A stretch of DNA of 64,000 nucleotides from an uncultured Acidobacteriota bacterium (GCA_937873515.1 CALMYB010000010.1:310001-374000), one strand, 5' to 3'; positions 1 to 8,283 are shown, counted from the first letter of the stretch. Numbers and translations: made by a program. The notes: a model not told the origin generated them from the letters alone.

Positions 1-550
1 TGCGCCGTGCGATCTCGCAAATTTCGTAAAGCCGATCGATCGGGATCACTTCCTCGTGTGCGGCGATCTGAAACACGGAATCAGCCGAAGTGTAAACTAT
101 CGGCTTGCCCGTCGCGACGTGTTCCTCGCCGAGCTGCTTGATGATCTCGGTGCCGCTCGCCGGAACGTTGCCGAGAACGCCGGGCACATTCGCTTCGGCT
201 ACGAAACGATCGATGATGCGGTCGGGAAAGCCGTAGGGAAATTTCGGAAAGCCTTGCTTCAAGATGATGCCGGCCATCTCCCAATGGCCTGTCGTCGTGT
301 CCTTACCGTCGGATTTTAGCGTGCATTTCCCGAAAGAACCGAGCGGTTCATCGACAGCCGCAAGTCCCGCGAGCGGCGTGATATTCCCGAGACCCAAACT
401 CTGAAGATTGGGGAGAGCGACCTTGCGCCGTTCGAGGATATGGCCGAGCGTATCTGCGCCTGCATCGCCCCAATCCGCCGCATCCGGCATCTCGCCAATA
501 CCTGCTGAATCAAGCACAACCAAACAAATGCGTCCAAATCTTTGTGTCAT
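1..550 (-). CDS. deoB: Phosphopentomutase, 5' part (runs off left edge)
   Basis: The reading frame opens with ATG at 550 and stays open to the window edge, giving 183 residues. The start [20 protein letters not shown] carries the metal-binding Asp and the nucleophile region of the alkaline-phosphatase-like fold. [10 protein letters not shown] and TTGHWEMAG follow, both typical of DeoB, and the visible part matches the family N-terminus without gaps. DeoB interconverts ribose 1-phosphate or deoxyribose 1-phosphate with the 5-phosphates in cytosolic nucleoside salvage, using Mn2+. No Shine-Dalgarno sequence is visible before the ATG, only an A/T-rich stretch. The C-terminal half lies outside the window, so completeness cannot be judged. 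The head-to-tail neighbour at 577-1695 ends 26 bp upstream. Confidence 0.93.
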   Translation of the reverse strand, partial: MTQRFGRICLVVLDSAGIGEMPDAADWGDAGADTLGHILERRKVALPNLQSLGLGNITPLAGLAAVDEPLGSFGKCTLKSDGKDTTTGHWEMAGIILKQGFPKFPYGFPDRIIDRFVAEANVPGVLGNVPASGTEIIKQLGEEHVATGKPIVYTSADSVFQIAAHEEVIPIDRLYEICEIARR

Positions 551-576
551 AAAAAAAATCAAATTCTAATGCGTCG

Positions 577-1695
577 TTAATCTACCGGAGCCGTATATCC
601 TTCGCGTGCACGCACCTTCGCACCCGCGGGCAATCCCTTTAGCTCCACTTTTATCTTGCGGTATTTGCCGTCCCGCGTCTCGTTAGTCGGGTAATATCCT
701 AGCGTGTACTTCGTTCCGATCTCGGCCGCGACCTCTTGAAACGCACGCCGAGCGTCCGCAAGGTCGCTGGTAAGAAAGACCTTTCCACCCGAACGTTTTG
801 CGAGATCCTGCATCTCTGCATCGGCGATCTCATAGAGTTTCTTGCTGACTGCTAGCCGCTCGAAATCTCCAAGTTGGCAAAACACCGATGCTTTTTCCAT
901 CGACGGACTCCCTTTCAGCGTTCGGTAATATCTTCGGATCTGTGCGGTCGAAAACCGCATCGCCGCTTCGCAGTCGCCAAGTAGATTTTCCTCAAAATAT
1001 TCCCGCGTATCGACACGCACGAAGTATGAGATCAAGCCTTTTGCTTCGAGTTTTTCGCGAGCATCCTCAAAATCGGTCGCGCTTGTGGAATCAACGCCGT
1101 CAGTCAATGCAACGACCGCACGGCGTCCACGAAACTCTCCCGTTACCGGACCGCCGAAGACCTTGTCTGCGATCTCGGACATTCCGTCGTAATAAGGCGT
1201 ACCGGCACTTGTCTTCAGGCCGCGAAGGGCCGCAAAAAGCTTCTCGCGATCAGCACTCAACGGTGAAAGCACATCGATCACGGGCGAGTTTCCGGCGTCG
1301 CCGCTGCTCATCGAAAACGAAACGATCGCGACTCGGTCACCCGGCCTTAATGAGCGGATAAAGATCTCCGCGGCCCGCCGGATCATTGGCAGATCATTCC
1401 GTGCCGACCCCGACGTATCAAGCAGCAAGGCAACCTCGAATGGGGCGGTCGCCAAAGTAAATTCCGTGACCGTCTGCTTAACGCCGTCCTCATAGACAAC
1501 GAAGTTGCCAGCCTTAAGGGCTGTGACCGGGGCTCCTTTTGCGTCGGTAACCGCGACCGGAATGTCCACAAGGTCGGTCGAGACGCGAATGACATCGTCA
1601 TTGGTCTTCGCATCTTGAGATCGGATGTTTGATACCAGCAGAACTATCAAACACAGATAACCGATCGTCGAGTACAGCTTCGTCATTCGCGTCAT
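577..1695 (-). CDS. Secreted VWFA-domain protein, acidobacterial type
   Basis: 372 residues. An N-terminal hydrophobic segment (about residues 8-24, ending in SNIRSQ) looks like a signal peptide or anchor. It is followed by RVSTDLVDIPVAVTDAKG and a NFVVYEDGVKQTV motif, the usual lead-in of VWFA-related proteins that are abundant in Acidobacteria. The von Willebrand factor A fold starts near residue 87 with the MIDAS motif DTSGSA. A second MIDAS-type element, ALTDGVDS, sits near residue 197. The C-terminal part ends in TLGYYPTNETRDGKYRKIKV, also typical of this family. The molecular role is not known; protein-protein contact at the cell surface is inferred from the domain. The gene is divergent from the VCBS gene at 1899 across a 203-bp gap that must hold both promoters. 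Confidence 0.85.
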   Translation of the reverse strand: MTRMTKLYSTIGYLCLIVLLVSNIRSQDAKTNDDVIRVSTDLVDIPVAVTDAKGAPVTALKAGNFVVYEDGVKQTVTEFTLATAPFEVALLLDTSGSARNDLPMIRRAAEIFIRSLRPGDRVAIVSFSMSSGDAGNSPVIDVLSPLSADREKLFAALRGLKTSAGTPYYDGMSEIADKVFGGPVTGEFRGRRAVVALTDGVDSTSATDFEDAREKLEAKGLISYFVRVDTREYFEENLLGDCEAAMRFSTAQIRRYYRTLKGSPSMEKASVFCQLGDFERLAVSKKLYEIADAEMQDLAKRSGGKVFLTSDLADARRAFQEVAAEIGTKYTLGYYPTNETRDGKYRKIKVELKGLPAGAKVRAREGYTAPVD

Positions 1696-1898
1696 GGTGT
1701 TCTCAGATTGTAACAGAGATGTAAGGCCGAAGGCTGCGAAACGGTCTCATTCTCGTTAGGAAATCAGGCGAGATGTTGCTATTATTTTCGCAAGTCAGCT
1801 TAAAAACTTGATTTTAGCAACGGTTTCTCGCGTGGCATTGTTGTGTGCAGTTCCCGTTGCAAACTCTGACCGAATTTTGGTTTATGGGAGTAAGAATA

Positions 1899-3668
1899 AT
1901 GAAAAAGGAATTTCTCCGAATCCTCTTTTTTGTATGGATAGCGACTGTCATTGGTGTTGGCAGCGCGTTTGCTCAAAATTACGCGGCTCAAAAGTCTGTC
2001 GTCCGAGACACGAAGAGCGTGGCCCCGTCGGCCGCGATCCTAGTCGAAGACTTCCCTTATTCGGCCGGTTCTCTTTTGACCGACAACGGATGGGCAGCTC
2101 ATAGCGGTGCGGGAACGAATCCCCTCGCAACGGTGTCGCCCGGCTTGACCTTGGCCGGCTATCCTGGTTCCGGCATCGGAAATGCCGTCGCAATGACGAC
2201 CAGCGGCGAGGACGTAAATCGCGCATTCGCGGTCCAATCGAGCGGTTCGGTCTATGCCGCGTTCTTGGTGAATATAAGCGAAGCATCGACGACCGCCCCC
2301 GGCGGATACTTTTTCCATTTTGGCCCAGACCCGATCGGCTCGACGTTCCGCGGGCGCGTGTGGGCTGTAAAAGATGGTTCGAACAACTTGGCCTTCGGAA
2401 TCTCAGTGGCTTCGACCTCGGCCGCGGGCGTTGCCCTTACGCCGTTTTCGTATTCGCTCAATACGACCTATCTGGTCGTCGTCAAGTACACCATCGTGGA
2501 TGGAGCCACGAATGATACGGCGGAGCTTTTCGTAAGCACGACCGTCCCGGGAACCGAACCGAGCCCGACCGTCTCCTCGACCGACACTTCACCTGGCGAC
2601 ATTTCACCGGGAGCTGTTGCTCTGAGGCAAGGATCTTCCGCCACATCTCCGACCCTGCAGATCGACGGTATTCGCGTCGGAACAAGCTGGGCAGACGTAA
2701 CGCAGGCAGGTCCCGCGGCACCGTCACAGCATGTGCTTGACTACGATGGCGACGGCAAGACCGACTACGCTGTCGTCCGCAACACAGGCGGCGGACCTAG
2801 CGGCCAGGTAACGTGGTTCGAATGCAACGCTTCAGGTGCAAGCCAGCAATGCTCGGGCAATATTCAGGCCGACTTCGGCCTCGCAACTGACTTCTTTGTT
2901 TCGGGCGATTTTGACGGCGACAGCAAGTCCGACATCACCGTTTGGCGTGCTGGTGCTCCTGAGGTCGCGGCCTTCTACATCTTCCAGAGTTCGAACAGCA
3001 CGCTTCGTACTGACGTCTTTGGCCAGTCGGGTGACGATCCGTCGGTCGTTGGCGATTACACCGGCGACGGCAAAGCCGACCCTGCGGTCTATCGCGGAGG
3101 CGCCGCTTCAGGTGATCAGAGCTTCTGGTTCTATAGAGCAAGCAGCGGCCCGAACAGCGGAAACATTGTTTACACCCCTTGGGGTTCAAATGGCGATTTT
3201 CCGGCTCCCGGCGACTATGACGGCAACGGCATGGCCGACTTTATGATCCAACGCAACGGCGGCGGCGGCCAGGCTGCTTTCTGGCTCTATGCGAATGGAC
3301 CTGGAACCGTCAGCACGTACTACTTCGGCACGCCGACCGACGTGATCGTCCCCGGCGACTATGACGGCGACGGCAAGACCGACATCGCGACCATCCGCGG
3401 AAGCGGCGGTGCGATCAATTGGTTCGTCCGAAAGAGCTCGGCACCTGGCGATTCACCGTACTTCGGTGTCTGGGGCCTTTCCGCCTCGGATTTCGCGACG
3501 CCGGGCGACTTTGACGGCGACGGCAAGACCGACCTTGCGGTGTGGCGTCCGAACGCTGACCCGACGCAGAATTACTTCTACGTAAGGACAAGTTCCGGCG
3601 GTGCCCTTGCCCAGACCGAATGGGGCCAGAACGGTGACTATCCGGTCAATAACTACAACACGCACTGA
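1899..3668 (+). CDS. Secreted FG-GAP/VCBS repeat protein (copy 1)
   Basis: 589 residues from the ATG at 1899, chosen because GGGAG lies just upstream and the protein then starts with a clean signal peptide (MKKEFLRILFF... SAFAQ). A further 18 residues upstream are open but unlikely. Residues about 50-270 form a beta-rich, LamG-like module of the kind found in large secreted proteins. The C-terminal 310 residues carry six Ca-binding-type motifs (DYDGDGKTD, DFDGDSKSD, DYTGDGKAD, DYDGNGMAD, DYDGDGKTD, DFDGDGKTD), as in integrin-alpha-like FG-GAP/VCBS propellers. No sorting signal or anchor is visible. The C-terminal block is nearly identical to that of the next gene, while the N-terminal modules are unrelated. 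A surface or adhesion role is inference. Confidence 0.85.
   Translation: MKKEFLRILFFVWIATVIGVGSAFAQNYAAQKSVVRDTKSVAPSAAILVEDFPYSAGSLLTDNGWAAHSGAGTNPLATVSPGLTLAGYPGSGIGNAVAMTTSGEDVNRAFAVQSSGSVYAAFLVNISEASTTAPGGYFFHFGPDPIGSTFRGRVWAVKDGSNNLAFGISVASTSAAGVALTPFSYSLNTTYLVVVKYTIVDGATNDTAELFVSTTVPGTEPSPTVSSTDTSPGDISPGAVALRQGSSATSPTLQIDGIRVGTSWADVTQAGPAAPSQHVLDYDGDGKTDYAVVRNTGGGPSGQVTWFECNASGASQQCSGNIQADFGLATDFFVSGDFDGDSKSDITVWRAGAPEVAAFYIFQSSNSTLRTDVFGQSGDDPSVVGDYTGDGKADPAVYRGGAASGDQSFWFYRASSGPNSGNIVYTPWGSNGDFPAPGDYDGNGMADFMIQRNGGGGQAAFWLYANGPGTVSTYYFGTPTDVIVPGDYDGDGKTDIATIRGSGGAINWFVRKSSAPGDSPYFGVWGLSASDFATPGDFDGDGKTDLAVWRPNADPTQNYFYVRTSSGGALAQTEWGQNGDYPVNNYNTH
2727..3668 (+). repeat. 942-bp direct repeat, copy A
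   Basis: This encodes the VCBS constant region of the first protein. It aligns without gaps to 4569-5510, offset 1842 bp. By eye I count five differences: two in the codon at 2745-2747 and three in the last 19 bases. The stretch from 2748 to 3649 (902 bp) appears identical. Identity stops abruptly upstream of the CAGCATG at 2727 and after the stop codon. Confidence 0.93.
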
Positions 3669-3878
3669 TCCGCTGAAAGATCGGCGGTGATTGTTAAGGC
3701 TCGATCGGTTGCCGAAACCTGTCGGGCCTTGATTTTTTCCGATCAGCTGCTTGCAGAATCAGATATTGCGGGTTGACCCCACCGAAACTTCCGCATACAC
3801 TAACCTCGTAAGTCTGTACATTTTTAGATCTTAGTTTGTGGGCCGGATATCATTCTGCCCGAGAATTGGAGGGAGTAT

Positions 3879-5510
3879 ATGTTTTCAGTTTCTGAACTAT
3901 TTTCGAGCTGGCGAACCGTCGCGCGTACGTCCGCTCTTGCAGCCGCCTTTGTTGCGGCAGTTTCGCTCGTTAGCGCAAATACAGCTTTTGGCCAGGCCAT
4001 CACCGAAGACTTCGCTGACATTACGACCTTGCCAGCGGCGGGATGGGTCCAAACCAACCATAGTAATCCTGTAGGTACCACCGTCTGGTTCCAGGGAAAC
4101 AGTACTGTTTTCGCGTCGCAAGCCGGTGCGGCCACAGCCTATATAGGTGCCAATTTCAACAGCGCCGGCGGCTCAGGAACCATCAGCAATTGGCTTTTCG
4201 TCCCGACCCGTACGCTGAACAACGGCGATGTCTTTACATTTTGGACCAGATCTGTGAGCACCACGTTTCCGGACCGAATGCAAGTTCGCCTTTCGACCAA
4301 TGGTTCGAGCACGAACATTGGCACGACCGAAAACGATGTAGGCGATTTTACAAATCTGCTGCTTGATATCAATCCGACGCTGTCGGACCAATACCCGATA
4401 GTCTGGACACAATATACGATCACGATCAGCGGCCTTGCGGGCCCGACGAGCGGTCGTCTCGCATTCCGCTACTTTGTGGTCGATGGCGGCCCGCAAGGCA
4501 ACAACTCGAACTATATCGGTGTCGACACTTTCAGCTATACACCGGCTGGAGGTCCTGTCGCCCCGACGCAGCATGTGCTTGACTACAACGGCGACGGCAA
4601 GACCGACTACGCTGTCGTCCGCAACACAGGCGGCGGACCTAGCGGCCAGGTAACGTGGTTCGAATGCAACGCTTCAGGTGCAAGCCAGCAATGCTCGGGC
4701 AATATTCAGGCCGACTTCGGCCTCGCAACTGACTTCTTTGTTTCGGGCGATTTTGACGGCGACAGCAAGTCCGACATCACCGTTTGGCGTGCTGGTGCTC
4801 CTGAGGTCGCGGCCTTCTACATCTTCCAGAGTTCGAACAGCACGCTTCGTACTGACGTCTTTGGCCAGTCGGGTGACGATCCGTCGGTCGTTGGCGATTA
4901 CACCGGCGACGGCAAAGCCGACCCTGCGGTCTATCGCGGAGGCGCCGCTTCAGGTGATCAGAGCTTCTGGTTCTATAGAGCAAGCAGCGGCCCGAACAGC
5001 GGAAACATTGTTTACACCCCTTGGGGTTCAAATGGCGATTTTCCGGCTCCCGGCGACTATGACGGCAACGGCATGGCCGACTTTATGATCCAACGCAACG
5101 GCGGCGGCGGCCAGGCTGCTTTCTGGCTCTATGCGAATGGACCTGGAACCGTCAGCACGTACTACTTCGGCACGCCGACCGACGTGATCGTCCCCGGCGA
5201 CTATGACGGCGACGGCAAGACCGACATCGCGACCATCCGCGGAAGCGGCGGTGCGATCAATTGGTTCGTCCGAAAGAGCTCGGCACCTGGCGATTCACCG
5301 TACTTCGGTGTCTGGGGCCTTTCCGCCTCGGATTTCGCGACGCCGGGCGACTTTGACGGCGACGGCAAGACCGACCTTGCGGTGTGGCGTCCGAACGCTG
5401 ACCCGACGCAGAATTACTTCTACGTAAGGACAAGTTCCGGCGGTGCCCTTGCCCAGACCGAATGGGGCCAGAACGGTGACTATCCGGTCAACAACTACAA
5501 CACTCATTGA
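3879..5510 (+). CDS. Secreted choice-of-anchor-J-like plus FG-GAP/VCBS protein (copy 2)
   Basis: 543 residues, with a strong ribosome site (GGAGGGAG) about 7 bases before the ATG. A long signal peptide with a hydrophobic core around residues 20-42 ends at NTAFGQ. Residues about 43-225 (TEDFADITTLPAAGW ... DTFSY) resemble the choice-of-anchor J / cleaved-adhesin beta-sandwich found in exported proteins. The C-terminal 313 residues are the same six-motif VCBS block as in the upstream gene, with one substitution near its start (Asp to Asn). Both genes point the same way, 210 bp apart, with a terminator only after the second. Whether they share a transcript is unclear. The most natural reading is two surface proteins with different outward modules on one shared stalk or propeller. 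Confidence 0.85.
   Translation: MFSVSELFSSWRTVARTSALAAAFVAAVSLVSANTAFGQAITEDFADITTLPAAGWVQTNHSNPVGTTVWFQGNSTVFASQAGAATAYIGANFNSAGGSGTISNWLFVPTRTLNNGDVFTFWTRSVSTTFPDRMQVRLSTNGSSTNIGTTENDVGDFTNLLLDINPTLSDQYPIVWTQYTITISGLAGPTSGRLAFRYFVVDGGPQGNNSNYIGVDTFSYTPAGGPVAPTQHVLDYNGDGKTDYAVVRNTGGGPSGQVTWFECNASGASQQCSGNIQADFGLATDFFVSGDFDGDSKSDITVWRAGAPEVAAFYIFQSSNSTLRTDVFGQSGDDPSVVGDYTGDGKADPAVYRGGAASGDQSFWFYRASSGPNSGNIVYTPWGSNGDFPAPGDYDGNGMADFMIQRNGGGGQAAFWLYANGPGTVSTYYFGTPTDVIVPGDYDGDGKTDIATIRGSGGAINWFVRKSSAPGDSPYFGVWGLSASDFATPGDFDGDGKTDLAVWRPNADPTQNYFYVRTSSGGALAQTEWGQNGDYPVNNYNTH
4569..5510 (+). repeat. 942-bp direct repeat, copy B
   Basis: Second copy of the VCBS constant-region DNA, in the same orientation as 2727-3668. 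The third-position differences at the very 3' end (AAC, ACT and CAT instead of AAT, ACG and CAC) show the copies diverging only at the borders. This pattern is expected from recent duplication or ongoing gene conversion. Confidence 0.93.
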
Positions 5511-5530
5511 TCCCACAAGATCGCTGACAT

Positions 5531-5569
5531 AAAAAAAGAAGGCCGGGCGATGCCCGGCCTTCTTTTTTT
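5531..5569. terminator. Bidirectional intrinsic terminator
   Basis: A perfect hairpin, AAGGCCGGGC then GAT then GCCCGGCCTT, is flanked by an A-run on the left and a T-run on the right, so it can end transcription on both strands. It sits between the convergent VCBS gene (ends 5510) and trxA (ends 5610). Confidence 0.93.
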
Positions 5570-5609
5570 GAGGTCAAAGGCTTAGCATCTTGCGAAGCCT
5601 GCTCCTAAC

Positions 5610-5936
5610 CTAAACGTGCCGTTTCACCAAATTGGTAAGAGCCTCGCGACTCACACCGCCGACGACTCGCTCCTGCTCCTGTCCGCCCTTGAAGACGATC
5701 AGTGTTGGAATGCTGCGAATGCCGTACCGATTTGAAACGGTCGGATTCTCGTCGACATTCAGCTTAAATACCCCGGCGGTTCCCTGAAAATCCTGCGCTA
5801 CCGCCTCGACGGAATCCGCGATCATTCTGCATGGACCGCACCATTCGGCCCAAAAATCTACCAATACCGGCTTATCCGAATTCAGGACCTCCGCGTCGAA
5901 CGCGGTGTCCGTAACTGCCTTTGCAAATTCACCCAT
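5610..5936 (-). CDS. trxA: Thioredoxin
   Basis: 108 residues, the normal size of a single-domain thioredoxin. The active site WCGPC is at about residues 32-36, preceded by VLVDFWAE. The cis-proline stretch SIPTLIVFKGG is intact, as is the FKLNVDENP strand. It acts as a cytosolic protein disulfide reductant recycled by thioredoxin reductase. AAGGAG lies 12 bases before the ATG. The gene is the last of four on the minus strand that all concern redox or its regulation. A gap of 110 bp from the MDR gene with its own palindrome at 5982-5998 suggests a separate promoter. Confidence 0.96.
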   Translation of the reverse strand: MGEFAKAVTDTAFDAEVLNSDKPVLVDFWAEWCGPCRMIADSVEAVAQDFQGTAGVFKLNVDENPTVSNRYGIRSIPTLIVFKGGQEQERVVGGVSREALTNLVKRHV

Positions 5937-5981
5937 TTATCCAATTTCTCCTTAAAATGATCCTATGATCTTATCTATATG

Positions 5982-5998
5982 TTACCCAACTCGGGTAA
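5982..5998. promoter_or_regulatory. 17-bp palindrome upstream of trxA
   Basis: TTACCC-AACTC-GGGTAA is a perfect 6-bp inverted repeat with a 5-bp spacer, 46 bp upstream of the trxA ATG. On the minus strand TTGGGT within it could be a -35, with TAGGAT 18 bases further on as a -10, so a bound protein would block the promoter. No T-run follows, so it is unlikely to be a terminator for the MDR gene. The regulator is unknown. Confidence 0.4.
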
Positions 5999-6046
5999 AA
6001 ATGTCTGTCTGCCGTCCGGCAAAAATCCGAGCTTCAAAAACGGCGT

Positions 6047-7057
6047 TCAAAACTCTATAACTATCTTCCCAAAATGCTTTCCGGTCTCCATGTATCGCAA
6101 TGCGTTCGGAGCCTCGTCAAACGAAAATATCCGATCTATTACCGGCTGGATCCTTGCACGGTCGAATTCCCGCAGCATCCGCTCAAACATCGCTTTTGAC
6201 CCAATGAATATTCCCTGGAGACGAATAGCCCGCATAAAGATCGGCACGGTGTTGACCGTTGCTCCCCCTGAAAGTGCTCCAACCAGAGATACCGTACCGC
6301 CAACGCGCACCGACGCGAGACTCTTCTCGATAGTGCCTGCCCCTCCGACCTCTACCACGTGATCGACCCCAACACCGTCTGTAAGGTCAAGCACCGCTTT
6401 CTCCCAATCAGGAGTTGACCGATAGTTGATGGTCTCATCGGCCCCCAAGGCCCTCAGCTTTTCGATCTTTGCATCGCTAGAGGATGTGGCGATCACTCTC
6501 GCTCCAAAATGCTTTGCGATCTGAACCGCAAATATCGAAACTCCGCCGGTACCGAGGCTCAAAACTGTTTCGCCAGTTCGCAAATCGCCTGATTCAACCA
6601 ATGCATTCCATGCGGTCAATCCCGCGCACGGAAGAACTGCGGCCTCTGCGAAACTCAGATAGTCAGGAATCGGGACAACCGTACTAGCGTCGAACGCGGC
6701 AAATTCCCGAAGAACGCCATTCGAACGGGCATCGCCGCCAAGGGTGCTTCGAGCGGCCGAAGCGTCGGGCTTTCCGTCAAACCACTTCTGGGCAACGCTC
6801 GGCATCACGCGGTCGCCGACCTTCCACGAGGTCACGTTATCTCCGACGGCAACAATCTTGCCCGCTCCATCTGACAGCGGAACGGCCGGCAGTCGCATAC
6901 GCGGATTGTATTCCCCGCGAACTACCATTAGATCGCGATAATTCAGCGACGCCGCACACACCTGAACCAGAACCTCATTATTGCCAGGTTCCGGCGTTGC
7001 GGATTCGACGATCTGCAAATTTTCGATACCGAATGTTTCGAGCTCGTAAGCCTTCAT
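6047..7057 (-). CDS. MDR-family NAD(P)-dependent oxidoreductase (quinone-oxidoreductase-like)
   Basis: 336 residues from ATG 7057; a GTG one codon earlier is possible, but the ATG overlaps the upstream stop as TGATG, pointing to translational coupling. The N-terminal GroES-like domain has SLNYRDLMVVRGEYNPR, as in zinc-independent quinone oxidoreductases. The usual catalytic-zinc Cys-His pair is absent. The Rossmann domain has VLSLGTGGVSIFAVQIAK and the NADP-type segment VIATSSSDAKIEKLRALGAD. It should catalyse NAD(P)H-linked reduction of quinones, enones or aldehydes; the substrate cannot be read. It is co-transcribed with the thioredoxin-like gene and lies downstream of a candidate Rrf2 operator. 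Confidence 0.88.
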   Translation of the reverse strand: MKAYELETFGIENLQIVESATPEPGNNEVLVQVCAASLNYRDLMVVRGEYNPRMRLPAVPLSDGAGKIVAVGDNVTSWKVGDRVMPSVAQKWFDGKPDASAARSTLGGDARSNGVLREFAAFDASTVVPIPDYLSFAEAAVLPCAGLTAWNALVESGDLRTGETVLSLGTGGVSIFAVQIAKHFGARVIATSSSDAKIEKLRALGADETINYRSTPDWEKAVLDLTDGVGVDHVVEVGGAGTIEKSLASVRVGGTVSLVGALSGGATVNTVPIFMRAIRLQGIFIGSKAMFERMLREFDRARIQPVIDRIFSFDEAPNALRYMETGKHFGKIVIEF

Positions 7058-7689
7058 CACACACCAAGTGTGGCAGACACAAGCGATGCCGTGCCGATAC
7101 CGACCGTCGCGTGTTCCGCGATCTCGGCCGCGATCGAATTGCCCTTGTCAGCTATATACCAACGCTGGACCGTCTCAAGAATCTCATCCTTTGGCGTGTT
7201 CTTAGCCTTTAGCTCTTCGAAAAGATCCTGTGCACCTTTTGGCCTTGGCCCCCACGACCACAATACTGTGTCGGTCTTCTTATCGACAGAGATCAGCTTT
7301 GGAATCGACCGGGAACCATTCGTCAGATACTGGTCCATAAGCTCCTGGTTCTGATCTCGGAGCAAATATCTTGTCTCGATCAGTGGATTCAGGCTCGCTA
7401 ACTGTTCCATTACCGGCAAACTCTGGGCTGCATCTCCGCACCAACCTTCGGTAAGGATATACCAGATGCGCGCCGTACTCACCTGGCTTATCCGCTTCGC
7501 AGACGCGGTCTCCGGAATAAAGGTTTTCAATATCCGGTCGATACGCTTTCGGTTCAGATGAGCGAAGCTAACCTTTGCAACGGGTTGATCGTCTCCCGTA
7601 GTTTTGCCTTCCCGCAGGAGATCGTCGATCAGTTTCAAATACTGCTGAAATGTCATCGACTTCACTAAATACTCACGCATAATTCCCAT
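7057..7689 (-). CDS. Monothiol thioredoxin-like protein
   Basis: 210 residues in the longest form. Starts at 7689, 7680 and 7656 (MTFQQYLKL) are all possible; the last leaves more room for a leader after the operator at 7697-7715. The thioredoxin-like core has WYILTEGWCGDAAQSLPVM: one active-site Cys, with Ala where the second Cys would be. The cis-Pro equivalent is in RSIPKLISVD. This thioredoxin-fold family with the WCGDAA motif is widespread in Bacteroidetes and Acidobacteria and has no firmly assigned substrate. The C-terminal tail of about 40 residues is Ala/Gly rich. The stop overlaps the MDR start by one base. Confidence 0.8.
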   Translation of the reverse strand: MGIMREYLVKSMTFQQYLKLIDDLLREGKTTGDDQPVAKVSFAHLNRKRIDRILKTFIPETASAKRISQVSTARIWYILTEGWCGDAAQSLPVMEQLASLNPLIETRYLLRDQNQELMDQYLTNGSRSIPKLISVDKKTDTVLWSWGPRPKGAQDLFEELKAKNTPKDEILETVQRWYIADKGNSIAAEIAEHATVGIGTASLVSATLGV

Positions 7690-7696
7690 TTTGATC

Positions 7697-7715
7697 TGTA
7701 ACTATTATTGATACA
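7697..7715. promoter_or_regulatory. Candidate Rrf2 operator for the Trx-like/MDR operon
   Basis: TGTAAC-TATTATT-GATACA: half-sites of 6 bp with a 7-bp spacer, the same geometry as the site at 8170-8188 in front of the Rrf2 gene. Read on the minus strand, both sites begin TTGTA and end GTTACAG. The site ends 8 bp from the first possible start codon of the downstream gene, consistent with a repressor site over the promoter. Confidence 0.6.
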
Positions 7716-7731
7716 ATTATCTTGAAATTTT

Positions 7732-8166
7732 TTAAGCAGCGGCCGTACTTTCTATATCGATCATTCCAAGCACGCTCGCCAGCGAAAATTCACCTAATTT
7801 TTCAGCAACGCTTCTATCGATCGCCTTTTGAAGGTTGCATAGCACCGCCTCGATACTTCGCCCGACAGGACAGTCCTGATTCGCCTGCTTCGCCGGCAAA
7901 GCGAACACCTCGCCGCACGAAACGGCCTTATATACCTCCACGAGGCACACCTTCTCAGGCGGAAGTACAAGCCGGGTTCCGCCAGAGGCACCCGTTTGCG
8001 ATTCGACAAGGTGCGCACTCGCAAGCTGCCCGAGTATCCGCCGGATCACGACAGGGTTCGTATTAACGCTCTGGGCGATCGTATCGGACTTCAGATTTGT
8101 CTCGCCCTTTAACGCAAGTAGAGCGAGAATATGAACCGCCATTGCGAATTGGCTATTAGCTGCCAT
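7732..8166 (-). CDS. Rrf2-family transcriptional regulator
   Basis: 144 residues from ATG 8166; the upstream in-frame ATG at 8220 would place the operator inside the gene. The start MAANSQFAMAVHILALLAL is the typical Rrf2 helix. The winged helix-turn-helix follows (SDTIAQSVNTNPVVIRRILGQL, then wing GASGGTRL). Cysteines occur in VSCGE, DCPVGRSIEAVLC and NLQ context. This is not the exact three-Cys spacing of Fe-S IscR, so a thiol switch or a different ligand is possible. It is transcribed ahead of the Trx-like/MDR/trxA genes. The inverted repeat just upstream of its own start and the matching one before the next gene suggest it represses itself and that operon. Confidence 0.88.
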   Translation of the reverse strand: MAANSQFAMAVHILALLALKGETNLKSDTIAQSVNTNPVVIRRILGQLASAHLVESQTGASGGTRLVLPPEKVCLVEVYKAVSCGEVFALPAKQANQDCPVGRSIEAVLCNLQKAIDRSVAEKLGEFSLASVLGMIDIESTAAA

Positions 8167-8169
8167 AAC

Positions 8170-8188
8170 TGTAACAAGTATAGTTACA
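8170..8188. promoter_or_regulatory. Candidate autoregulatory Rrf2 operator
   Basis: TGTAAC-AAGTATA-GTTACA is a perfect 6-bp inverted repeat with a 7-bp spacer, starting 4 bp upstream of the Rrf2 ATG (8166). It matches the site at 7697-7715 in half-site sequence and spacing. Confidence 0.65.
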
Positions 8189-8283
8189 ATAAGCGGCCTT
8201 GTCAACTTTGTGAACAGCAAAACGCCGAATTCGCAGTACCAGCGATTCCGGCGTTCTCCAAAAATCTACCACAAGGCCAAACC

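Noticed and set aside
2727..5510. CRISPR or phase-variation cassette in the VCBS genes
   Set aside because: The repeats are coding FG-GAP motifs; no inverted repeats or invertase gene are present.
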